A stretch of DNA of 64,000 nt, from positions 1 through 64,000 of the forward strand of contig JAEERC010000072.1 of the NCBI GenBank assembly GCA_016285645.1, read 5' to 3'. The translations under genes and the position numbers were made by a program. The stretch is from Clostridiaceae bacterium (GTDB taxonomy: Bacteria; Bacillota; Clostridia; Oscillospirales; Acutalibacteraceae). Shown piece after piece: positions 43,958 to 52,179 of this stretch (position 1 is its first letter; each line of letters begins with the position of its first letter). Below the pieces are notes generated by a model. It was not told the origin of the DNA and did no database searches. It saw only the letters and a program-made list of their open reading frames with translations.

Positions 43958-45304
43958 TTATATGCTCAGTATTCCGAAACTCTGAAGTATGCCCGACACG
44001 AGAATGGCGAAAATGAAAACGGGGGCAATCCACTTTACCATAGCGATATAGAACTTTTTCATTCCGAAAGGTCCGTTGAGTTCTATTTCGCTTATTACGG
44101 CGTCGGGCTTTATCACAAAGCCCACAAGCACGCAGGTAAGCATTCCCACAAGCGGAAGCATTACGCTGTTTGAAACAAAGTCGAGGAAGTCGAGAATATC
44201 GAAGCCGAGCAGCGTTACATCGCTCCATATTCCGAAGCCGAGCGAGCAGACCGTTCCGAGCGCGATACCGTAAACGGAAACGGCGAGCGTTGCCGCGGTG
44301 CGGCTTATTTTAAACTCGTCGATTATGCCGGCGACTATCGCTTCAAGAATTGACACGGAGCTTGTGAGAGCGGCGAAAAGAACGAGGAAGAAGAACAGGG
44401 CGCCGATTACTCTGCCCGCGGGCATTGCCGCGAAAACTTTCGGAAGGGTTATGAACATAAGCGAGGGACCTGATGAGAGGGCCGCCTCATCTCCGCCGGA
44501 GAAGCTGAAAACCGCGGGGATTATCATAAGACCGGCGAGCAGGGCTATCGCGGTGTCGAAAATTTCAATTTTATGGGCGGCTCCCGTTATCTTTTCTTCC
44601 TTTGAGAAGTAAGAGCCGTAGGTTATCATAATGCCCATGGCGAGCGACATCGAATAGAAAAGCTGACCGAGTGCCGCGAGCACGGTTTTGAAGCTCAGAC
44701 GGCTGAAATCGGGCAGAAGATAGTAGCGCATTCCCGCCGCGGAGCCGGGTCTTGTAACAACAAACACCGAAAGGGCTATCGTGATTATGAGCAGCAGGGG
44801 CATAAGGACTTTGCTCAGGTTCTCAATTCCTCTGTTTACGCCGAAAAGCACCACAAGAACAGTTATGACGAGGAACACGAAGAACCATATAAGAGGATTT
44901 GCCGTTGATGATATATAATCGGTGAAATAGGAGTCTGTCGCCGCGTTCTCACCGGTAATCATAACCGTCGTGTATTTTGTCACCCAGCCGCCGATAAGGC
45001 AGTAGTAGGGGAAAATCAGCACGGGCACGAAGGTGGCGAGTTTGCCGAGCCACTTCCATTTTTTATTGAGAGCGCCGAAGGCGGAGAGGGGGCTTAACTG
45101 AGTTTTGCGCCCTATCGCGATTTCGGTAACCATCAGCACGGAGCCGAAGGTAAGCGCGAGGATGATATAAACAAGCAAAAAAATACCGCCGCCGTGTTTT
45201 GCGGCAAGATATGGGAATCTCCACAGGTTTCCGAGCCCGACCGCCGAGCCCGCCGCGGCAAGGATGAATCCCAGTTTGCCGCTGAATGTGTTTCGTTTTT
45301 CCAA
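43958..45304 (-). CDS. Sodium-dependent transporter, NSS (SNF) family
   Basis: A sodium-coupled amino-acid-type symporter of the LeuT/MhsT fold, 448 aa with about eleven membrane segments. The family signature GFILAAAGSAVGLGNLWRFPYLAAKHGGGIF (TM1, unwound substrate/sodium site) is intact. GQLFYSMSLAMGIMITYGSYF (TM6) and the TM8 region ALTSSVSILEAIVAGIIDE are also intact. Bacterial members carry amino acids such as tryptophan, tyrosine or leucine; the substrate is not readable. Monocistronic, with its own promoter and terminator. Confidence 0.93.
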   Translation of the reverse strand: MEKRNTFSGKLGFILAAAGSAVGLGNLWRFPYLAAKHGGGIFLLVYIILALTFGSVLMVTEIAIGRKTQLSPLSAFGALNKKWKWLGKLATFVPVLIFPYYCLIGGWVTKYTTVMITGENAATDSYFTDYISSTANPLIWFFVFLVITVLVVLFGVNRGIENLSKVLMPLLLIITIALSVFVVTRPGSAAGMRYYLLPDFSRLSFKTVLAALGQLFYSMSLAMGIMITYGSYFSKEEKITGAAHKIEIFDTAIALLAGLMIIPAVFSFSGGDEAALSSGPSLMFITLPKVFAAMPAGRVIGALFFFLVLFAALTSSVSILEAIVAGIIDEFKISRTAATLAVSVYGIALGTVCSLGFGIWSDVTLLGFDILDFLDFVSNSVMLPLVGMLTCVLVGFVIKPDAVISEIELNGPFGMKKFYIAMVKWIAPVFIFAILVSGILQSFGILSI

Positions 45305-45337
45305 AATTATACACCGCCTTCAAAATTGTACATTTAA

Positions 45338-45366
45338 TTTATATCATATTCAGAATGATTTTTCAA
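45338..45366 (-). promoter_or_regulatory. Predicted promoter of the NSS transporter
   Basis: Minus strand TTGAAA (45366-45361), 17-nt spacer ending TGA, TATAAA (45343-45338). Confidence 0.65.
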
Positions 45367-45432
45367 TGCAACTTGTGTTTAATTATTCTTTTACTACGCG
45401 CGTTAAATTGTATGTTTTTCCGAAAAGGAAAA

Positions 45433-45451
45433 GCGGGCGTTTCACGCCCGC
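45433..45451 (-). terminator. Terminator of the DUF2156 gene
   Basis: GCGGGCGT / ACGCCCGC with TTC loop, just past the minus-strand stop, then TTTTCCTTTT on the minus strand. Confidence 0.8.
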
Positions 45452-45456
45452 GGATT

Positions 45457-46338
45457 TCACAGGTCAATTTCAACAAAGAATTTTTCAACCATCGCGCACG
45501 GGTGATATGAGAGTTTGGATTTGCGAAGCCCTTCATCGCCCGAATCGTCCTCGCGGTTTACATATTTAACCTTTTCGCCCGCATATTTTTCGAGGAACAG
45601 ATGGGTCAGCACGGGGTAAACGCCGTCAAACGAGGTGTTCGCCTTCTCAATGTGAACGGTCAGCATATCACCGGTTATCTCGCCGCAGGAAAAGCCCGCG
45701 ACCGCGCCGTCAACCTTGAGAATGCCCGTGAGAAAGCCGTATTTATCGAGGTTTTTAAGCACATCAAGCACGGCCTTTGTCTCTTCACTCGCCTGTTCGC
45801 TGTCCTTCGATTCGGCGCGTTTTTCGGCAAGAAGCGCGCAGGCGTCAATATCCTCAGCCGTGATTTCACCGAAGGTGTAACCGGGATAAAGACGGCTGAA
45901 CTTGTTTATGTGATTTCGCTGTGCCGAGTATTTTTTACCTGTCAGGTTTTTAATCATATCCGCCTCATACAGATAGTCCGCCCACATATCCTCGGCGTAG
46001 TATCTGCATTCGGGGTAAACGCTTTTGATTTTTTCAATCATCTCTTTCTCTACGGAATAAAAGTGCATGGGCTTTCCCGTTTCGCGGCAGTGGTTTTCAA
46101 TTTCGCGCACGGCCTCTTCAAAATACTCCGAGTGGGGCAGCAGAAACGCCTCTTTTCCGCCGTCATACCCGAGCGAGAAAACAAGGGCGTCGCCGCACAC
46201 GGCATACTTCATATCGTAAAAATCGCGCCACATATAGATTATGCCGGTTGTGTAGTCGCTGGAATGTGACGCGCAGCGATCGAAATATCCGCGCACGGTT
46301 TCAATATCTTCAAATGTAACTTTTTTAAAGCTGAGCAT
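45457..46338 (-). CDS. DUF2156 (LPG-synthase C-terminal-like) acyltransferase-fold protein
   Basis: The 293-aa soluble protein has the two-GNAT-like fold of DUF2156, the catalytic part of phosphatidylglycerol lysyltransferases but without their membrane domain. It has TTGIIYMWRDFYDMKYAV near the N-terminus, YSAQRNHINKFSRLYPGYTF in the middle, and a C-terminal block running from YVNREDDSGDEGLRKSKLSY to HPC. It may transfer an aminoacyl group from tRNA to a lipid or peptide acceptor; the acceptor is unknown. Stand-alone members are common in Clostridia. No operon partner. Confidence 0.85.
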   Translation of the reverse strand: MLSFKKVTFEDIETVRGYFDRCASHSSDYTTGIIYMWRDFYDMKYAVCGDALVFSLGYDGGKEAFLLPHSEYFEEAVREIENHCRETGKPMHFYSVEKEMIEKIKSVYPECRYYAEDMWADYLYEADMIKNLTGKKYSAQRNHINKFSRLYPGYTFGEITAEDIDACALLAEKRAESKDSEQASEETKAVLDVLKNLDKYGFLTGILKVDGAVAGFSCGEITGDMLTVHIEKANTSFDGVYPVLTHLFLEKYAGEKVKYVNREDDSGDEGLRKSKLSYHPCAMVEKFFVEIDL

Positions 46339-46438
46339 AAAATCTCCGTTATTATTTATTCTGTTACGGCAATTTTACCTTTTATTCCGCGCAAGGTCAA
46401 TAATATAAAACTAAATTAGTCTAAATCAACAAAAAATC

Positions 46439-46467
46439 TTGAAAGACAATACCTGTTCTGTTATCAT
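46439..46467 (+). promoter_or_regulatory. Predicted promoter for the 592-aa gene and GH38
   Basis: TTGAAA (46439-46444), 17-nt spacer, TATCAT (46462-46467), followed by AACGGAGGAG before ATG 46497. A nearly palindromic ACTAAATTAGT (46410-46420) upstream might be an operator. Confidence 0.55.
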
Positions 46468-46496
46468 ATTTATATAAAAGAAAACGGAGGAGAGCA

Positions 46497-48275
46497 ATGA
46501 AACTGCCGTATATCTTATCACCACACCTCTCAAGAAAAAGCACCTTTTTCCCTCTTGATTGCAAAGAAGCGCCCGAAGCGCTTTTCACCACTCACGCCGC
46601 CGCGCCCGATTTCAAGGATTTTCCTCTTCCTCTGCCCTCAAAAAAGAGCGATTACACCTGCAGCACCGTGACCGATGACGGCGCCGTCTGGACGGGGGCT
46701 TCAAACGGAGTAACAAGGGCGTGCCTCAGTGAGAAAAACAAACTTGACAGGGTTATGTTTTTCAGTTTTGAAAGGGATCTGCCCGACAACGATGTCAGGA
46801 ACATCTGCTCGGACGGCAACTCCGTGTGGGTGCTCACGGCTAAGGGCGTCACACATATAGAACTTATTATGCTCACCGCTGAGGAGAGGGCGGATATTCT
46901 GCTTGAGGAGACCCTGAGAATAGTCGACCGCAGGGGAATGGTCAGCCAGAAGCATCTGGCGGAGCGCGGAGACCTTGATTCGTTCCTGCCGCACGGTCAC
47001 TCCGACAACGACGGCGGCTTTACCGCGGTTTTCGCCTCGGGCGAAATTTTCCGTTACGCCGTGCTCAAAAAAGAAAAAGGCGCCGATCACCCCGATACAC
47101 TCTCTGCCAAAGAGGTTGCCGTAAGGGCTGTTGAGGCGGTGCTTCTGCTTATGTATATTCACGGCAGGGGCGACGGCTTTGTGGCGAGAACCTATCTCTG
47201 CGCCGACGAGCCCGTGCCAGATGACGGTCTGTTTTTCAGAAAACAGGGCGGCAGGGCGACCTGCCTTGAAACAAGCGATTCAAAAGCGAGGGGAATCGTC
47301 GGGCTCACGGTTGACGCCTCCTCGCCCGTACCGGAGCGCCTCGCTAAGCTTTACAAAGACCTCGGTTATACCGACGACGACATAATCTACAAAGCCGACA
47401 CAAGCAGCGACGAAATTACACTCGAGTTTGTAATGATGTGGCTCTGGTGCCGCCTTATGCGCGATGCCGACCCCGAACTTACCTCGCTTGTGATTGAGAG
47501 CGCGAAAAATATTGTAAATCACATTATAGACAACAGATTCCGCCTGACCGACGCCACGGGCGAGAGCACAACCTGGGCGAGGTGGTATCCCGAATATTTC
47601 GTCACCGAGGACGGCTGGGACGACGCCTGCCTCAATTCCGCCCAGATGCTTATGTATTTAAACGCCGTTATGGATATGACGGGCGAGGAGGGCAGATGGC
47701 AGGAGACGAAGGATTATCTGCTCTCGCTCGGTTACGCGGACCTCGGACCGAAGCATTTTGACCGCCATACAGCCGTGTGCGACGCGGGGGATGAGGATTT
47801 CATTGAAAACATAATGTACGGCGACCATATGCTCGCGACCGCCGCCTTTTATATCCTCTGCCGCACCGAAAAGGATGAAAACCTGCTTTCAACATACCGC
47901 AAGGCGTTTTCCACCTGGCGCTTCTCGATTGCGCGCGAGTTCAACCCCACCTACGATTTTCCGTATCTCGCCGCCTGCCCCGGTGAGGAACTCGATATGG
48001 AGCGCATAGCCGTATATTTTGAGCGCTCGAATATCAGCCGCCTCGCGAGCGAGGTGAGCCTTGTGGGCAGGCACGATGTGCCCGTCAAAAAGTACCGCGC
48101 TGGCTATAAGGAGAGCGGATATGTTCTGCCGCCCGATGAGAGATTTATTTCAAAGGTTGACCGCAATCCGCTTCAGTACAAAAACGAGGACAGCAGCGGA
48201 GCAATGTGCGTTGAAAGCTGTTACTACTACACGCTTGCCTACTGGATGGGCAGATTCTACGGCTTTATAGAATGA
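46497..48275 (+). CDS. Unrecognised 592-aa protein paired with alpha-mannosidase
   Basis: I do not recognise the family. Residues about 1-130 have beta-propeller-like features (DDGAVWTGASNGVTRACL and SDGNSVWVLTAKGVTHI resemble two-component-regulator propeller blades). Residues about 270-592 look like an alpha-helical toroid (MWLWCRLMRDAD, CLNSAQMLMYLNAVMDMTGEEGRWQETKDYLLSLGY, MLATAAFYILCRTEKDENLLSTYRKAFSTWRFSIAREFNP), as in (alpha/alpha)6 glycosidases. No signal peptide. It ends 10 nt before a GH38 alpha-mannosidase, so an intracellular role in glycan breakdown is inferred. Catalytic residues cannot be assigned. Confidence 0.7.
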   Translation: MKLPYILSPHLSRKSTFFPLDCKEAPEALFTTHAAAPDFKDFPLPLPSKKSDYTCSTVTDDGAVWTGASNGVTRACLSEKNKLDRVMFFSFERDLPDNDVRNICSDGNSVWVLTAKGVTHIELIMLTAEERADILLEETLRIVDRRGMVSQKHLAERGDLDSFLPHGHSDNDGGFTAVFASGEIFRYAVLKKEKGADHPDTLSAKEVAVRAVEAVLLLMYIHGRGDGFVARTYLCADEPVPDDGLFFRKQGGRATCLETSDSKARGIVGLTVDASSPVPERLAKLYKDLGYTDDDIIYKADTSSDEITLEFVMMWLWCRLMRDADPELTSLVIESAKNIVNHIIDNRFRLTDATGESTTWARWYPEYFVTEDGWDDACLNSAQMLMYLNAVMDMTGEEGRWQETKDYLLSLGYADLGPKHFDRHTAVCDAGDEDFIENIMYGDHMLATAAFYILCRTEKDENLLSTYRKAFSTWRFSIAREFNPTYDFPYLAACPGEELDMERIAVYFERSNISRLASEVSLVGRHDVPVKKYRAGYKESGYVLPPDERFISKVDRNPLQYKNEDSSGAMCVESCYYYTLAYWMGRFYGFIE

Positions 48276-48285
48276 GGTGAAACTT

Positions 48286-50772
48286 ATGAAAAGAAACATT
48301 CACTTGATAGGCAACGCCCATCTTGACCCCATCTGGCTCTGGCGCTGGCAGGAGGGCTGCGGAGAGGTTCTTCAGACCTTCCGCTCCGCCGTTGACCGCC
48401 TCAATGAGTATGACGATTTTATATTCACCTGTTCGTCTGCCGCCTATTACAAATGGGTTGAGGACACCGACCCCGCCCTGTTCGCTCAGATAAAGGAACT
48501 TGTTAAAGCCGGCAGATGGGTGCCCGTCAACGGCTGGTGGATTCAGCCGGACTGCAATATGCCCTCGGGCGAGAGCTTTGCCCGCCAGGCGCTCTACAGC
48601 CAGCTTTACTATTACGAAAAATTCGGCAGAATCTGCAAAACGGGCTACAATGTGGATTCCTTCGGCCACAGCAGAATGCTTCCGCAGTTAATAAGAAAAA
48701 GCGGAATGAAATACTATGTGATGATGCGCCCCGACCTCACCGAGAACCCGTCTGTTCCCTCGCCTCTCTTCTGGTGGCATTCGCCCGACGGCTCAAACGT
48801 GCTTACATATCGCATACCTAACGGCTATGCCCGCGACGGCGTAAAAAGCATTGACGAAGCGGTTGAATTTATGGAAGATACCGCTTTGAAATGCGGGTCG
48901 GATGTTATGCTGTTTTACGGCGTGGGCAACCACGGCGGCGGCCCCACCAAGGGCGATATAGAGCATCTCATCTCGTTGAAGGAAAAAGACGGCGACACGG
49001 GAATAAAATTCTCGTCACCCGATGAATACTTTGAAACTCTTGTAAGAAGCGGAATTGACGCCCCCGTATGGGAGGACGATCTCCAGCACCATGCGAGCGG
49101 ATGTTATTCGGCAACCTCGCTTGTAAAGGGCTTGAACCGCAAGGCGGAGGCGTGGCTTCAGAGCGCGGAAAAATGGAACACCGTTGTTTCAAAACTCTTT
49201 GACCGCCCCGCCAGAACCGCGGAATTTGCGGACGCCTGGCGCAAGGTCTGCTTTAACCAGTTCCACGACATTCTCTGCGGCTGCTCGATTATGGAGGCGT
49301 ATGACGATGTGCGCGACAGCGAGGGCTACGCCATGACCGTTGCCGCCGAGGCGGAAAACAACGCCTTCCTCACAATAGCGGGCAGAATCGACACCTGGCT
49401 CGACGGAGTGTCGGACACTGTGACCTGCCGTGAACGCCACCATTTCCACAACGAAAAATATCCCCGTCCCGTGGTGGTTTTCAACCACAATTCATTCGAC
49501 GCCGAAGTGCCCGTGCGCACATATCACCCCTCGTCGAAGGTGGTAAACAGCAAGAACGAGGAGGTGCTTTTCCAGAATGTGCGCTCCTCACGATCAAACG
49601 ATTCTCACAAGGATACCGTGTTTATCGCGAAGGTGCCCGCTCTCGGCTATTCTCTCTACTGGCTTTACTGGTGTACCGATGATTCCGCCGACGAGCCGAC
49701 AATCGACAGCGATGTTTTTGCAAGCGACGGCGGTGAAATAACCATAGGCAACGGAAAACTTACGGTAAAATTCAGCAAATCAAACGGCGCCGTATCGTCA
49801 ATCAAATCGGCTGACGGTCGTGAGTTTTCGGGCGCAGACAACTTCTGCCTGCCCACGGTTTACAACAACGAAAAGCCCGACACCTGGGCGCACGGCATTT
49901 TCAAGTTCGATGAAAAACTCGGCGATATGAACTTAAAGTCAATCGAACTCGTTGAAAGCGGAAAACTCAGGAGTGTAGTCAGAACAAAGCACACTTACGG
50001 CAACTCGATTATCACTCAGGATTTCATTCTCTCGGCGGGAATGGATTATATCCGCGTGAAGGCGAAGGCAATCTGGCAGGAGCCGCTGACAATTCTCAAA
50101 ATACCGTTTCCCGTAAAAGGAACAGACTGTATCTCAACCTACGAAGTGCCCGCGGGGTTCATAAAACGCCCCTGCAACGGCGAGGAGGAGCCCGCTCTCA
50201 AATGGGCGGATATTTCGCTTGATGACAACGGCAGATACGGCGTAACCGTTTTGACCGACTCAAAATACAGTTATTCCTGCCCCGAAAACGAGTTACGGCT
50301 CACGGCGATCCGCAATTCTATTTTCGCCGACCACTATTCAAACCGTCCGCCCGCCGATTTCAACTACTGCGACGAGGGCGTTCAGCGCTTTGAATACGCA
50401 GTTTGCCCGCACACGGGGGATGTCGATGTCTGCCGCGCGGTCAGACTCGGCGAACTGTTCCTCAACAGACCCGTCGCCGTGCCCTGCGGTTACCAGAAGG
50501 GCAGCCTGCCTCCCGGGATGAGTTTTATCACGGTCGATGTGCCGGATGTTCTCGTTACAGCGGTCAAGTTCTGCGAGGACGGTTCGGGCGACGCCGTTAT
50601 CCGCGCGCGTGAGACCTCGGGCAAAGCCGTGCGCGCGATGATAAAATGCGATATGCTCGAAGCGGCGTTTTACAGCGATTATTACCCGCTCGAAATCAAA
50701 ACTTTCCGCGTTGACAAAGACGGCTATGTAACCGAGACGGATTTCCTCGAGGACATTCCCGCAAACGCATAA
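48286..50772 (+). CDS. Alpha-mannosidase, glycoside hydrolase family 38
   Basis: A retaining zinc-dependent alpha-mannosidase, 828 aa. The N-terminal catalytic domain has the zinc ligands in GNAHLDPIWLW (H12, D14) and the nucleophile/zinc ligand D124 in GYNVDSFGHS. It also has GNHGGGPT and a further metal-site histidine in QHHASGCYS. The middle and C-terminal beta domains of GH38 follow (for example PVVVFNHNSFDAEVPV). No signal peptide, so it should act on imported manno-oligosaccharides or host N-glycan fragments. The start is ATG 48286 with GAGGTG six bases upstream. Confidence 0.95.
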   Translation: MKRNIHLIGNAHLDPIWLWRWQEGCGEVLQTFRSAVDRLNEYDDFIFTCSSAAYYKWVEDTDPALFAQIKELVKAGRWVPVNGWWIQPDCNMPSGESFARQALYSQLYYYEKFGRICKTGYNVDSFGHSRMLPQLIRKSGMKYYVMMRPDLTENPSVPSPLFWWHSPDGSNVLTYRIPNGYARDGVKSIDEAVEFMEDTALKCGSDVMLFYGVGNHGGGPTKGDIEHLISLKEKDGDTGIKFSSPDEYFETLVRSGIDAPVWEDDLQHHASGCYSATSLVKGLNRKAEAWLQSAEKWNTVVSKLFDRPARTAEFADAWRKVCFNQFHDILCGCSIMEAYDDVRDSEGYAMTVAAEAENNAFLTIAGRIDTWLDGVSDTVTCRERHHFHNEKYPRPVVVFNHNSFDAEVPVRTYHPSSKVVNSKNEEVLFQNVRSSRSNDSHKDTVFIAKVPALGYSLYWLYWCTDDSADEPTIDSDVFASDGGEITIGNGKLTVKFSKSNGAVSSIKSADGREFSGADNFCLPTVYNNEKPDTWAHGIFKFDEKLGDMNLKSIELVESGKLRSVVRTKHTYGNSIITQDFILSAGMDYIRVKAKAIWQEPLTILKIPFPVKGTDCISTYEVPAGFIKRPCNGEEEPALKWADISLDDNGRYGVTVLTDSKYSYSCPENELRLTAIRNSIFADHYSNRPPADFNYCDEGVQRFEYAVCPHTGDVDVCRAVRLGELFLNRPVAVPCGYQKGSLPPGMSFITVDVPDVLVTAVKFCEDGSGDAVIRARETSGKAVRAMIKCDMLEAAFYSDYYPLEIKTFRVDKDGYVTETDFLEDIPANA

Positions 50773-50800
50773 AAATCTCATATTATTTATAAATATACTA

Positions 50801-50829
50801 TTGCAATAATTAAAGATATATGCTATAAT
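50801..50829 (+). promoter_or_regulatory. Promoter of the pyrimidine operon
   Basis: TTGCAA (50801-50806), 17-nt spacer containing TGC at its end, TATAAT (50824-50829). The start is expected near 50836. Confidence 0.85.
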
Positions 50830-50835
50830 CCATAT

Positions 50836-50931
50836 AATAAATCTTTAAGCGGATCCCGTGAGGTCGGCAAGATTGAGCGATAGTATTATGAGTGTACTGT
50901 GCCTTGCCGCGTCATACGGCAAGGCATTTTT
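50836..50931 (+). promoter_or_regulatory. PyrR-type attenuator in the pyr leader
   Basis: The anti-antiterminator hairpin is closed by AATCTT (50840-50845) and AAGATT (50869-50874) and displays the PyrR-binding loop GATCCCGTGAGGTCG. Antiterminator: CGGCAAG (50865-50871) pairs with CTTGCCG (50903-50909). Terminator: GCCTTGCCG (50901-50909) / CGGCAAGGC (50917-50925) plus TTTTT. The three structures are mutually exclusive, so UMP-bound PyrR should cause termination. pyrR itself is not in the window. Confidence 0.9.
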
Positions 50932-50949
50932 CAAAAAAGGAGGCAGGTT

Positions 50950-52155
50950 ATGTCAGGCGCAATCAGAAATCCGGAAAACCGCAAAGACGCATTTCTTGCT
51001 TCTCCCGCCTCAAAAATGATTTCCGATGAAATTATCTCCCGTGTTGTTACGGGTGAATATATTGTCTTTACCGGCTTTTGCGATGTGCATGTGCATTTTC
51101 GTGAGCCGGGTTTTTCTTATAAAGAGACAATTTATTCCGGCTCCCGCGCGGCGGCTTCGGGCGGATATACGGCGGTTTGCACAATGCCGAACTTAAACCC
51201 CGTGCCCGACAGCGTTGAGCATATTAAAGAACAGCTTGATATTATTGAAAGAGACGCCGCCGTAAATGTTCTTCCCTACGCCGCCATAACCGTCGGCGAA
51301 AAAGGTGAAGAACTGGTTGATATCGAAGCCCTCGCCCCGTACGCCGTCGCTTTTTCCGATGACGGCAGAGGAGTACAGAGTGAGGAAATGATGCGCTCGG
51401 CAATGCTGCGGGCAAAGGCGGCGGGCAAAATGATTGTTGCCCACTGCGAGGTAAACTCCCTTTTAAACGGCGGATATATCCACGACGGCGCCTATGCCGA
51501 AGCGCACGGTCACAGGGGAATATGCAGCGAGAGCGAATGGGCGCAGATTGAAAGGGATGTGCGCCTCTCGGAGGAGACGGGCTGCGCCTACCATGTCTGC
51601 CACATATCCTGCAAAGAGAGCGTGGATATAATCCGTAAGGCGAAGGCGAGGGGAGTGAATGTAACCTGCGAAACAGCTCCCCACTACCTGACTCTCGACG
51701 ACTCCTGCCTTAAAGAGGAGGGCAGGTTCAAAATGAATCCTCCCTTGCGCTCAGGCGAAGACAGGCAGGCGCTTATTGAAGGAGTGCTCGACGGCACAAT
51801 AGACGCTATAGCCACCGACCACGCTCCCCACAGCGCTCAGGAAAAATCGAGGGGACTCGAAAAGAGTCTTTTCGGAATAACGGGCATAGAAATCGCCTTC
51901 CCGGTGCTTTACACAAAACTCGTAAAAACGGGAATCATCCCGCTTGAAACAATAATAAAATGCTTAACTGAAAACCCTCGCGGGCGTTTCGGCATTGACG
52001 GCAGTGATGACTTCTGCGTGTGGGATCCCGGCGCCTCGTTCACGGTAAACCCGGCGGACTTCATTTCGAAGGGTAAGTCAACGCCGTTTGAGGGCGAAGA
52101 ACTCTTCGGAAGATGCGTTCTCACGGTCTGCGGCGGCAAGGTTGTTTATAAATAA
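50950..52155 (+). CDS. pyrC: Dihydroorotase
   Basis: A zinc amidohydrolase that closes carbamoyl-aspartate to dihydroorotate. The 401-aa protein has the metal-binding GFCDVHVHFREPGFSYKET, AHCEVNSL, CHISCKESVDIIRKAK and the catalytic ATDHAPHS block. It is of the class I type (HVHFREPG). The start is ATG 50950 (MSGAIRNPEN) with AAAAGGAGG upstream. First gene of the pyr operon, directly behind the attenuator. Confidence 0.95.
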   Translation: MSGAIRNPENRKDAFLASPASKMISDEIISRVVTGEYIVFTGFCDVHVHFREPGFSYKETIYSGSRAAASGGYTAVCTMPNLNPVPDSVEHIKEQLDIIERDAAVNVLPYAAITVGEKGEELVDIEALAPYAVAFSDDGRGVQSEEMMRSAMLRAKAAGKMIVAHCEVNSLLNGGYIHDGAYAEAHGHRGICSESEWAQIERDVRLSEETGCAYHVCHISCKESVDIIRKAKARGVNVTCETAPHYLTLDDSCLKEEGRFKMNPPLRSGEDRQALIEGVLDGTIDAIATDHAPHSAQEKSRGLEKSLFGITGIEIAFPVLYTKLVKTGIIPLETIIKCLTENPRGRFGIDGSDDFCVWDPGASFTVNPADFISKGKSTPFEGEELFGRCVLTVCGGKVVYK

Positions 52156-52179
52156 TTTTCATATATTTCGGAGGCAGTT

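Noticed and set aside
43958-44228. Long antisense frames around the end of the NSS transporter (both strands)
   Set aside because: The transporter frame has clear membrane segments and family motifs; the alternatives are composition artefacts.
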